Below are positions 44,031 to 53,970 of a stretch of DNA of 64,000 nt, piece by piece. A program made the translations under genes and the position numbers. The notes under the pieces were generated by a model that had not been told where the DNA came from, searched no databases, and saw only the letters and a list, made by a program, of their open reading frames with translations. Within the stretch, counting starts at the first letter, position 1. Every line of letters begins with the position of its first letter. Source of the stretch: Camelimonas fluminis (GTDB lineage: Bacteria; Pseudomonadota; Alphaproteobacteria; Rhizobiales; Beijerinckiaceae); NCBI RefSeq assembly GCF_014656355.1, contig NZ_BNCG01000019.1, forward strand, positions 1-64,000. The letters are read 5' to 3'.

Positions 44031-44390
44031 CAGTTTTCGATCAATCTGGATCGCAAACTGCTCCAGTTTTCCTTGTTTGAGCGAATTCTGACCGGTCAGC
44101 CGATTCCGGCTGACCGGAAAGCGCTCAGGCAAAGACAGTTGGAGAAGACTTGCGGGCGTTCGCCAGCAGGCGCGGAGCGGTGACGATCGGGGCTGGGAGC
44201 GTTTACGGCCCCCACGACCTCGTTCGCCTCACCCAAGCGTCGAACGTAAGGGGATGTTGCCGCCAGCCTGGCGGCGTGGCATGAACGCCTCTGGTGGCGA
44301 CACCCGATTCCGTCGTTTCTGTGCCATATCTGCGCCAGGCTGGATCAAGCGGCAACAGCATTTGATCCAGGGCATTGAAAGTATACGGAA
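44031..44390. other. Spacer with extragenic palindrome
   Basis: 360 bases with no gene. It carries the inverted repeat listed next, followed by sequence with no clear features, and the promoter side of the tRNA. Confidence 0.4.
44092..44117. repeat. Extragenic palindrome (11-base arms)
   Basis: CCGGTCAGCCG at 44092-44102 and CGGCTGACCGG at 44107-44117 form a perfect hairpin. The following AAAGCGCTC resembles the AAACGCTC after the palindrome at 44827, suggesting one family of dispersed elements. It lies 62 bases after the carbonic anhydrase stop and could also end that transcript, though no T run follows. Confidence 0.6.
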
Positions 44391-44466
44391 GGGCCTGTAG
44401 CTCAATGGTTAGAGCCGACCGCTCATAACGGTCTGGTTGCAGGTTCGAGTCCTGCCGGGCCCACCA
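44391..44466 (+). tRNA. tRNA with anticodon CAU, probably tRNA-Ile2
   Basis: 76 bases fold as a complete cloverleaf: acceptor stem GGGCCTG/CGGGCCC, D arm GCTC...GAGC, anticodon stem GACCG/CGGTC with loop CTCATAA, T arm GCAGG/CCTGC with TTCGAGT, and an encoded CCA. The anticodon CAU may be elongator Met or Ile2. The C4-G69 and C5-G68 pairs match the determinants recognised by the lysidine synthetase TilS in tRNA-Ile2, so Ile2 is favoured. No integrase or attachment-site duplication is seen beside it. Confidence 0.9.
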
Positions 44467-44930
44467 AATTCCCTCATGGAGCAGAAAACCGGAAACGGTC
44501 CGGAGCATGTTGATGCCTGGACCGGTGTTGATCTGTGGAGCGGGCCCCCTGCTCCTGGAGAGGCCCGGCTCTCCGGCGCTGAGGGTTGTCAGCTATTCTG
44601 CTCCGACGTATTGGCGCCTGGATGCGGCGGAGCGACGTCACCGCCCAGCGCAACGACAGCTCGCCTCAACGCCACCGCCAGCCTGCAACATTGGCCACGG
44701 CGGCTGCCGCCGCTTGTGGGACGGCGAGTTGGCTGGTGACCTTGCCGTCGCCGGAGCATTTTTGAGAAAAGTGAACTCCGCATTCGCAACGGAAGCGGGC
44801 CTGACCAAAGCGATAGAGCGCATCCCGTGAGCCAGGCTCACCGGAAACGCTCCAGCTGGTGAAATCGATCAGGGGCCGGCGACGTTACGGGAGGCCCGTG
44901 CTGAAGCCGCGCAGGAGCCAGGGAGCCAGT
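44467..44930. other. Spacer after the tRNA with a second palindrome
   Basis: About 460 bases without a supportable gene. It ends with the palindrome at 44827-44841. Confidence 0.4.
44827..44841. repeat. Extragenic palindrome (7-base arms)
   Basis: GTGAGCC-A-GGCTCAC is a perfect odd-length palindrome, followed by CGGAAACGCTC, which matches the tail of the element at 44092-44117 (CGGAAAGCGCTC) nearly base for base. It is likely one family of short dispersed repeats. Confidence 0.5.
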
Positions 44931-46139
44931 TCATTCGACGGCGATGGGCTCGCCAAACACTACCCAACGGTTGCCGTCGAAGCGCTGCAGCCTCAGGGCG
45001 TTCACCGTGGTGTAGTTGGTCGGCGACACGTTCATGACCACGCCAGGCAGATACATGGGCAGCGCCAGGTTCTTGATGGTGGTTGCCTGTTTCAGCACAT
45101 TCTCGCGGGTGAGATTGTCACCGGCGTTGCGCAGGATGTGCTCCACGGTCTGGGCCACGGTATAGCCGAAGACATTGCCGCTATTGAGCGGGTCGCCTTC
45201 CTTGTACCAGTCCTGCATGAACTTCCGGTAGGCCAGCACCGCCGGATCGTTGGCCCACACGGGGTCGCTGGGATCCTTCAGCGCCGTTGCGGTCACGATG
45301 CCCCTGGCGTTATCCAGACCTGCCGGCTGCAGGGTCTGGACGCGCGACGAAGCGACCGAGGCGACATAGAAAGCCGGCTTCCAGCCGATCTCGGCGATCT
45401 TGCGAATGGCCTGGGCGCCAAACTTTGGCGTCGCCATCATGAACAGCGTATCGGCGCCGGAACTTTTCAGCTGGATCACCTGCGAATCAACCGTGGGATC
45501 GGTGACTTCGTAGCTGGCCTCCTTCACCACATTGCGGACAGCCTCGCCAAGGCCCTCCTTGAAGCCGCTGACATAGTCCCGGCCGGCATCGTCGTTCTGC
45601 CAGAGGATGGCGATTTTCGCGTTGGGCGTGGTGGCGGCGATATGCCGGCCATAGACCTTCCCCTCAAACGAGTATGAGGCGAAACCCGGTGTGGTCCACG
45701 GGAATTTGGTGGGGTCGTTCCATCGCGTGGCGCCGGTGGAAACCAGCAGCTGTGGCACCTGTTTGGTATTGAGGTAACGCTGCACGGCCGCGTTCGTCGC
45801 CGTGCCGATGGAATTCACCAGCGCCAGAACCTGCTCCGACTCGACCAGCTTGCGGGTTTGCTCCACCGTTTTCGGCGGGCTGTAGGCGTCATCGAGCGAC
45901 AGCAGCTCCACCTTGCGGCCATTAACGCCGCCCGCCGCGTTCAACATGTTGAAATAGGCGACTTCCGCCCGTCCCTGCGTGCCATAGGCGGACGCAGGCC
46001 CGCTATAGGGCATGGTCTGCCCCAACCTCACCGACGTATCCGTCGCGCCGGGGCTGTACTTCTTCTCAGCCATGGCGGCGCCCGCATGCAGCACGCACAA
46101 CACTGCTGCCGCCAGAGCGCCTCTTGTCGCCCACGTCAT
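44931..46139 (-). CDS. ABC transporter substrate-binding protein, branched-chain amino acid type (second, orphan)
   Basis: 402 residues. A Sec signal peptide (MTWATRGALAAAVLCVLHAGAAMA) is cut near residue 24. The body closely parallels the protein at 12626-13843: SVRLGQTMPYSGPASAYG, YFNMLNAAGGVNGRKVELLSLDDAYSPPKTVEQTRKLVE and GTATNAAVQRYLNTKQVPQLLVSTGATRWNDP. Both are likely paralogues for similar solutes. No permease or ATPase genes are present. AGGAAGGA stands ahead of the ATG at 46139; the frame from 46232 is rejected. Confidence 0.93.
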   Translation of the reverse strand: MTWATRGALAAAVLCVLHAGAAMAEKKYSPGATDTSVRLGQTMPYSGPASAYGTQGRAEVAYFNMLNAAGGVNGRKVELLSLDDAYSPPKTVEQTRKLVESEQVLALVNSIGTATNAAVQRYLNTKQVPQLLVSTGATRWNDPTKFPWTTPGFASYSFEGKVYGRHIAATTPNAKIAILWQNDDAGRDYVSGFKEGLGEAVRNVVKEASYEVTDPTVDSQVIQLKSSGADTLFMMATPKFGAQAIRKIAEIGWKPAFYVASVASSRVQTLQPAGLDNARGIVTATALKDPSDPVWANDPAVLAYRKFMQDWYKEGDPLNSGNVFGYTVAQTVEHILRNAGDNLTRENVLKQATTIKNLALPMYLPGVVMNVSPTNYTTVNALRLQRFDGNRWVVFGEPIAVE

Positions 46140-46641
46140 GTCGTTTCCTTCCTGTAACCCCGACGTCTTCGCGTCAGATTTTTTGTCAATTGCTTTACCT
46201 GTCGTGCGCGGGCATCGCCGTCGCACATACACAGCCTAGGACGAAACGAGGGGCGCGCCACTAAAATATACTTGAATCAGTCATCTCGATCTGGGCGCGG
46301 GACCCGGGAGTCACCACAATATTCAAACGGGACTGAAGTACTGCCGCGCGCAAAACTCACCGCACGCCACGGCATATTTATCCGCGCGGCGCAATGGCTT
46401 GTCGGCCATTGTCCGGCGCGAGATTGGCGCTCTCGCAAGCCTGCCGGTCGATACGCAACGAATAAATTCCGAAAAACGCCAACCCGGACTTCAGTATTTA
46501 TCCGATGACTCCTTCATGAATATTATAAAAAATCGACATATCCGCAGGATATGGTTCATATTTACTTATTATTTATAACTCACATCAATATTCATCCTGC
46601 GCGATGCCACCGCGCACAAACAATACACATGGAGACATCAT
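46140..46641. promoter_or_regulatory. AT-rich divergent region upstream of the histone-like gene
   Basis: 500 bases between the divergent binding protein and histone-like genes. Bases 46480-46620 are AT-rich. CATATCC-GCA-GGATATG (46537-46553) is a perfect 7-base inverted repeat about 90 bases before the histone-like start and may be an operator. Confidence 0.5.
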
Positions 46642-47037
46642 ATGGTTTTTCTTCTGAAGCCGCAGAAGGCGACCGCCGCCGCGCGGAAGTCCACAACCCG
46701 CGCCACGGCGAAGGCTCCAGCGGCGAAGGCGCCGGCAGCCAAACCGGCCAGCCGCGCAACAACGGCGACGGCGGCTCGCGCAGCGCCGAAAAAACCGGCC
46801 GTCAGCAAAACCACGGCGGCGCGGGTTACAGCGACGAAAGCGCCAGCGCGCAAGACCACGACCACGGCGGTAAAAACCACGGCTACCAGGGCGACCGCGC
46901 CGAAGCCAAAGGCCGCCGCAGCGAAATCACCTGCCCGAAAGCCTGCAGCGCGCGCAACCGCAACCCGAACGCCAGTCGCCAAAAAGCCGGCGGTCAAAAA
47001 ACCCGCGGCCCGTCCGGCCGCCTCCCGGGGGCGTTGA
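46642..47037 (+). CDS. Histone H1-like / AK-rich nucleoid protein
   Basis: 131 residues, almost entirely A, K, T, R, P and V, with repeated KPAA/KAPA/RKTTT units and a short hydrophobic start (MVFLLKPQ). This is the composition of bacterial H1-like proteins (AlgP, HC2/BPH2 type). Such proteins bind DNA without sequence specificity and affect compaction. GGAGA six bases upstream supports the ATG. The strong lysine/alanine bias could be read from chance GC-rich sequence on the other strand, but the plus strand has the ribosome-binding site and an AT-rich promoter. Confidence 0.75.
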   Translation: MVFLLKPQKATAAARKSTTRATAKAPAAKAPAAKPASRATTATAARAAPKKPAVSKTTAARVTATKAPARKTTTTAVKTTATRATAPKPKAAAAKSPARKPAARATATRTPVAKKPAVKKPAARPAASRGR

Positions 47038-47249
47038 ATCAGCCCGCGCGGTCCAGATTGCGCCTTGCAGGGCGCATTCAATACAGGCGTGCTGTTCGCC
47101 CAGCCCCCTCCGGTCGAACAGCCGCCAACTGACGCGCAAACACCCACGCTGCCATGGGAAGGGAAGCAGCGTCTCAGGGCAAAACGTCCGTCACAAACAG
47201 ATGGCGCCGGTGAAGCTGACGCTCCCCGACCGTCCGCCCGATCGCGACG

Positions 47250-47456
47250 TTAGTGCGTGTACTCCCGGCGGCCGGCTGCCTTCGCCTCGTGATCCTGTGG
47301 CTCAGGATTACGGAGAGGAAGCAGCTCAAGGGGCGGCTGCGCGCCACTGGCGATATAGGCCTGCGCCCGGATGCGGCGAAGCTGCTCGCCCGCGACAACC
47401 TGCACCCAGCCATCGCTGGTCTTGTACAGTCCACGTTCTGCGACATTGGAAGTCAT
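47250..47456 (-). CDS. Small hypothetical protein with a good ribosome-binding site
   Basis: 68 residues (MTSNVAERGLYKTSDGWVQVV...). GGAGG stands seven bases before the ATG at 47456. The stretch GLYKTSDGWVQVVAGEQLRRIR has alternating hydrophobic residues and reads as a folded small protein, and QPPLELLPL follows. No family is named. The ribosome-binding site and frame integrity favour a real gene over the overlapping rightward frame. Confidence 0.5.
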   Translation of the reverse strand: MTSNVAERGLYKTSDGWVQVVAGEQLRRIRAQAYIASGAQPPLELLPLRNPEPQDHEAKAAGRREYTH

Positions 47457-47672
47457 TGGCGTTCCTCCATTGAAGCTGATCCTTCCAAGATGTGGGCGCC
47501 GGCGCGATCATGCAAGCCTCGCGCATCCCGTATCCGCCACGCCATGCAGCCTGGCGCGCGACACAACATGCGGTCGGCCCTGAAACCGGGCAGCCCCCCA
47601 ATCTGTATCTGGCGCCCGCCGGCGCAATGGCTATGGTGCGCCAGCACCCTTCCTGTCCGCGAGCCTGCCGGG

Positions 47673-48779
47673 ATGTCACAAATGCGCTTTTCCCGCCTTC
47701 TCACCGCCACCGTATCCGCCAGCATTGTCCTCGGCGTCGCCGCCAGCGTTCTGCCTGGCGCCGCCAGGGCCTGCACGCGCGCCCTGTATGTGGGCGACGA
47801 CAAGACCGTCATCACCGGCCGCAACATGGACTGGAAGGAGGACATGCACACCAACCTGCACGTGTTTCCCGCCGGCATGGCGCGGCGCGGCGCCAAAGCC
47901 GCCGACGCCCTGACCTGGACATCGCGTTACGGAAGCGTCATCGCCGCCGGCTACAACATCGGCACGACGGACGGACTCAATGAAAAAGGCCTCGTCGCCA
48001 ATCTGCTGTATCTGGCGGAGTCCGAATACGGCCCGGTGGAAGCCGGCCGCAAGAAGCTGACGATTGCAGCCTGGGCGCAATATGTGCTCGACAATTTCGC
48101 CACCGTCGATGAAACCGTCAAGGCGCTGGCGCGCGAGGATTTTTCGCTGCTGACGCCCGACGCGCCCAATGGAGCGAAGGCGACGCTGCACCTGTCCATT
48201 TCCGACGCCAGCGGCGATTCCGCCATCTTCGAATACATTGGCGGCAAGCTGGTCATCCACCACGGTCGCCAGTACACGGTGATGACCAACTCGCCGGCCT
48301 ACGACAAACAACTGGCCCTCAACGCCTACTGGAAAGAAATCGGCGGCCTGACTTTCCTGCCGGGCACCAACCGCGCCGCAGACCGCTTCGCCCGCGCGTC
48401 CTTCCTGCTGGAGTCGCTGCCGAAAGCGCCCTCCCCGCAATATATGGCCGGCGTTCCGGGCCAGAGCTTCGCCAATCAGGCCCGGGCCCAGGTGGTGAGC
48501 CTGATGCGGGCGGTGTCGGTGCCGCTTGGCATCACCACCCCCGACCAGCCCAATATCTCCTCGACCATCTGGCGCACCGCCTCGGACCAGACCAACCTGG
48601 TCTATTTCTTCGACTCCGCCACCCGTCCGAACACCTTCTGGGTCGACCTGAACAAGCTGGACCTGAAGCCGGGGGCGCCGAGCCTGAAGCTCAATCTGGA
48701 CAAGGGCGAGGTGTATAGCGGCGAGGTCTCCGGCCAGTTCGTCAAGGCGCCGCCCTTCGTCTTTCTCACCGGGGAATGA
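47673..48779 (+). CDS. Exported choloylglycine hydrolase / penicillin V acylase family Ntn hydrolase
   Basis: 368 residues. A signal peptide ends in AARA just before CTRALYV, which sets the nucleophile cysteine at the mature N terminus as in Ntn hydrolases. Further family marks are GRNMDWKEDM, the Asn-containing TVMTNSPAYDKQL and the Arg near WRTASDQTNLVYFF. Members hydrolyse bile-salt, penicillin V or N-acyl-homoserine lactone amides. As an exported form without bile-salt context it may be an AHL or penicillin V acylase. ATGs at 47673 and 47682 are both possible; longer frames lack a leader. Confidence 0.93.
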   Translation: MSQMRFSRLLTATVSASIVLGVAASVLPGAARACTRALYVGDDKTVITGRNMDWKEDMHTNLHVFPAGMARRGAKAADALTWTSRYGSVIAAGYNIGTTDGLNEKGLVANLLYLAESEYGPVEAGRKKLTIAAWAQYVLDNFATVDETVKALAREDFSLLTPDAPNGAKATLHLSISDASGDSAIFEYIGGKLVIHHGRQYTVMTNSPAYDKQLALNAYWKEIGGLTFLPGTNRAADRFARASFLLESLPKAPSPQYMAGVPGQSFANQARAQVVSLMRAVSVPLGITTPDQPNISSTIWRTASDQTNLVYFFDSATRPNTFWVDLNKLDLKPGAPSLKLNLDKGEVYSGEVSGQFVKAPPFVFLTGE

Positions 48780-49007
48780 CGCGGCTCTGGCCGCTACCGT
48801 GACTCGCGCGCGCCCGAAATATTTTGGAGAAAGGGCCACCCGCGGTTTTCCTGAAGGGTGGCGCGCGCAGCGCGCAAAAACATACAATCAAGGAAACGGG
48901 GCGTTGGCGGCAACCAGATTTCGCTGCAATCGCTTCGGGATGTCTTCGCGGTTGTGCGGGACCAAAAGCTGGTTCCGCACAACGGCGACATGCTCTATGG
49001 AAACGTC

Positions 49008-49628
49008 ATGAGCGCACAAGCCCCCACCGTTTCGCTTCACTTCCCCACGCAGATCTATCGCGCCGCCCTGGCGCCGCCAGTCTCCCCGCTTGTGCAGGAG
49101 CTGGACGGCGCCTGCCGCAGCCTCGCCGAGGACGACGACGCGGGGCTCGACTGGTGCGAAGCCAATGGCTACCCCGGCTATACCTCATACGCCTCGCTGG
49201 ATGACCTGCCGTGGCGGTTTCCGGTGTTCGGCCAGTTGGTCGAACAACTCGACCAGCATGTGGCCAGTTTCGCCGGGACCCTGGATTTCGACCTGAAGGG
49301 CGGCAAGCTGGAATGCGACTCGCTGTGGGTGAACGTGCTGCCGACCGGCGGCATGCATTCCTCGCACCTGCATCCGCACTCCGTCATCAGCGGCACATTC
49401 TATGTGGCGTTGCCGGAAGGCTCGGCGGCGATCCGCTTCGAAGACCCGCGCCTTGCCTTCATGATGGCCGCCCCAACCCGGCGCAGCGCCGCCAACCGCC
49501 CCTTCGTCAGGGTGACCCCCGAGCCCGGCGAGGTGCTGCTGTGGGAAAGCTGGCTGCGCCACGAAGTGCCGATGAACGAGTCGGACGACGAGCGCATCAG
49601 CATCAGTTTCAACTACGCCTGGAAATAA
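49008..49628 (+). CDS. 2-oxoglutarate/Fe(II) oxygenase, TIGR02466 family
   Basis: 206 residues. The first half starts with LHFPTQIYRAAL and has DWCEANGYPGYTSYASLDDLPWRFP. The cupin core shows MHSSHLHPHSVISGTFYVALPEGSAAIRFEDP with metal-binding His, and the C-terminal WLRHEVPMNESDDERISISFNYAW supplies the last His and the 2OG-binding Arg. This is the TIGR02466 putative 2OG-Fe(II) oxygenase family of unknown substrate. The ATG at 49008 begins the family length; the frame from 48858 is not supported. Confidence 0.85.
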   Translation: MSAQAPTVSLHFPTQIYRAALAPPVSPLVQELDGACRSLAEDDDAGLDWCEANGYPGYTSYASLDDLPWRFPVFGQLVEQLDQHVASFAGTLDFDLKGGKLECDSLWVNVLPTGGMHSSHLHPHSVISGTFYVALPEGSAAIRFEDPRLAFMMAAPTRRSAANRPFVRVTPEPGEVLLWESWLRHEVPMNESDDERISISFNYAWK

Positions 49629-49781
49629 CCCTGCCGGCTCTCTGGCGGCAGAAAACCGCAGGTTGCGCCCTCATGCAGAGGGAGCATGGGCAGTGCGGTC
49701 TTGCCGCCGAAACGCTTCGCTTCACGCACCACAAACTGGCGTCGGTTTTGCCGGGCAACGCGCTCTGGCCAGCCGCCACAC

Positions 49782-50696
49782 TCAGGCCTCCAGCAGCGAC
49801 ACCTGCATGCCGAAGGCATGGCGCTGGCCGGGAGCCAGTTCGATCATGCCGGGTTTGTTGAACAGGTCATGGGGTTTCGGCGGATCGCCCGGCAGCGGCG
49901 CATCGTCGGCATAGCCCTGCCAGGGCTCGACGCACAGGAATGGGGCCCCGGAGCGCGGCTTGCTCCAGACGCCGAGGCTCGGCATGCCAGCAAAATCCAC
50001 GGAGATGCGCCGGCGCCCCCTGACGCCATAGATCACCCGCTGGCTGGCCAGCTCCTTGAAGACAATGGCTCCGTCAGCCAGCAGATCATCGTTGAGGGGC
50101 AGCCGGCCATCCGCGCGCACCGGCATGCGGCGGGGCCCGATCAGCAGGCCATCGCCATCGGGTCTGAAGACCTGGCCGTGCTCCGGAACCTCAAATTCCA
50201 GCTCGTGCTCCTCACGGGCGCCCCCATAGGGCAGCGGCCAGCGGAAGGCGGGGTGGAAGCCCAGCGCCATCGGCATCGGCCGGCGGCCGCGATTGGTCAC
50301 CGCCGCCTGCACGGACAACGCCGCGGCGGCCACGGCGTATGTCACGTCGAGCTGGAACGGAAACGGATAGACGCTACGGGTCTCCTCGTTCTCGCGCAGG
50401 CGCAGCGACACAGAATCCGGCTCCCGCGCCTCAACATTGAACAGGCTGTGGCGGGCGAAACCGTGCTGCGGCAGCCGCCACGCCTCCCGGCCAAGGCGAT
50501 AGGCGCCGCTGGCGAGCGCGCCGACGATCGGGAACAGCAACGGCGCCCGCCCGGTCCACCAGCGCGGATCGCCATCGTACAGCAGATCGCGGCCCTCAGA
50601 GTCGCGCAACACGCACAGCTCCGCGCCAAAGGGGTCGATATCCGCTGACACGCCGGCGGCGCTGATGTGAATGCGATCATCGTTGGCCGCCCGCAT
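49782..50696 (-). CDS. Aldose 1-epimerase family protein
   Basis: 304 residues. The beta-sandwich of the galactose mutarotase superfamily is present: YDGDPRWWTGRAPLLFPIVGAL, LPQHGFARHSLF with the active-site His, LGFHPAFRWPLP with the second His, and LCVEPWQG with the catalytic Glu. It interconverts sugar anomers; the exact sugar is unknown. GAGG six bases upstream supports the ATG at 50696. It lies behind rpoD on the same strand but after a terminator. Confidence 0.92.
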   Translation of the reverse strand: MRAANDDRIHISAAGVSADIDPFGAELCVLRDSEGRDLLYDGDPRWWTGRAPLLFPIVGALASGAYRLGREAWRLPQHGFARHSLFNVEAREPDSVSLRLRENEETRSVYPFPFQLDVTYAVAAAALSVQAAVTNRGRRPMPMALGFHPAFRWPLPYGGAREEHELEFEVPEHGQVFRPDGDGLLIGPRRMPVRADGRLPLNDDLLADGAIVFKELASQRVIYGVRGRRRISVDFAGMPSLGVWSKPRSGAPFLCVEPWQGYADDAPLPGDPPKPHDLFNKPGMIELAPGQRHAFGMQVSLLEA

Positions 50697-50938
50697 GTTT
50701 TACCTCGCAACGCCTTGCGCCAGATCCACCGCCAGGCGCGCCGCCAAAGCGCGCCGGAATCGGGCGGATCATACTGGTTGCGAGCATTTCATCTGCCCGA
50801 CGGCGCCACAAGGCCGTCCTGGAGCTGGAGGCGGAGTTCTCCCGCGCGAGCGCAGGTCCCCTCATCACAAACCGCTGACGGGAGACACACCCGGCATATG
50901 CTGACGAGACTGGCTGGCGGCGGACAGGCGCGCCCATG

Positions 50939-50967
50939 AAAAAGGCCGGCGAATGGATCGCCGGCCT
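50939..50967 (-). terminator. Rho-independent terminator of rpoD
   Basis: A perfect 10-base stem (50943-50952 with 50958-50967) with a 5-base loop; read leftward it is followed directly by a T run. It lies 24 bases after the rpoD stop. Confidence 0.85.
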
Positions 50968-50991
50968 CGGGGAGTGCTGAAGCACGCTGGC

Positions 50992-52971
<1,980 letters not shown>

Positions 52972-53021
52972 TCGCTCAAGCTCCACTGTCAGCCGCCAGG
53001 CGCGGCGGCCAGGATCCGGAC

Positions 53022-53061
53022 CCGTACATACCGGATCGCTCCAGCGATCCGGTATGTACGG
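53022..53061. repeat. Perfect 19-base-arm palindrome upstream of rpoD
   Basis: Bases 53022-53040 and 53043-53061 are perfect reverse complements with only two bases between. The near edge is 50 bases upstream of the rpoD start. No T run follows on the leftward strand, so it is not an ordinary terminator. It could be a cruciform/operator or a stable hairpin in the rpoD leader RNA. Confidence 0.9.
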
Positions 53062-53375
53062 CGAATCCGTATCGATTCAATATGTTGGAGAGCGATCAAC
53101 CTGGCCGTGTCCACGGCCGGCGATCGCGCTCCAGCGCATCACCGGATTTCCCCTTGCAGAGAAAACCATCTGAATGTTCAACCCCTGTGAAGGGGCCCGT
53201 CCCGTTGCCGGCGCCGTCAGGCGCAGCCCTGTGCCTGGCGGAACCGTCAAAACGGCGCCGCCCCCAGCTGCCGCCCCGGTTCCCGCCCTTGCACGTCAAA
53301 CGCGCGCTCCTGAGGTCCCCGCGACCTCAGGCCAGGCGCCCCCAAGGTGGACCACCCTGACATCCCGCCGTTCCA

Positions 53376-53422
53376 CTGAAGCATTTCCTCTCGGGCTCAC
53401 GGCCCGAGGGGAAATGCTTCAG
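53376..53422. repeat. Large inverted repeat (21-base arms, one mismatch)
   Basis: Bases 53376-53396 pair with 53402-53422 with one mismatched position and a 5-base loop. The outer arms read CTGAAGCATTTCC and GGAAATGCTTCAG. It may be a processing or termination structure between dnaG and rpoD; no T run is evident. Confidence 0.85.
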
Positions 53423-53970
53423 ACGCGCACGCGCGCCTGACCACCATCCCTGTCCACCACCACGTGACAGCGCATCACGTTGCCGACGCAATCGGCGAAC
53501 AGCTTCGGACCTGCCGCATTCGCCCGCGCCCCGGCGACCGAACCCGCAAACGCCAAAGCGCCCCGGTCAGAACCTGACCGGACCTCCACGCCATTCCTGT
53601 CTTTTGCGCTCCACAAGGAGAGTGTCCGGAGCCGGCGGCTGATGGTCATGCGCCGAGCAGCGGCAAAAGTCGAATCAGTTGAATGTGCGGCTGTCTCCCA
53701 ATTTTACCAGACGGCTACGGATTCAGCACAATAGCCATCCGAAGACCATCGTCCGCGTGGATCACAGCGCCTGTGGCGCGCCTTTGCCATAACGGCCAGC
53801 TTGCCTTGAGGACCCTTACAAATCGTTGCGCCATCCGCCGGCCCGGCCACGTCATCGCCGGGCGGGAATTTCATCGCCGCGCGCAACCGCCTCCAGCCGG
53901 CCGGACCAGGCGCTTGCGCTGATATGACGCGAATCATCCGCAGCGGAGAGCCAGGCAGGGGCGACGTTTG

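Larger units (their letters stand above)
52972..53970. promoter_or_regulatory. rpoD-dnaG spacer with two large inverted repeats
   Basis: About 1 kb between the dnaG stop and the rpoD start, on a strand transcribed leftward. It contains the two palindromes listed below and no supportable gene. A 76-codon leftward frame (53419-53649) has no ribosome-binding site and is not claimed. The rpoD promoter should lie here. Confidence 0.6.

Noticed and set aside
44391-44930. tRNA as an integration site for a genomic island
   Set aside because: No integrase gene, no repeated tRNA 3' end and no phage or mobile genes nearby.
53419-53649. 76-codon minus-strand frame between rpoD and dnaG
   Set aside because: No ribosome-binding site, no family resemblance, and its end lies in the large inverted repeat.
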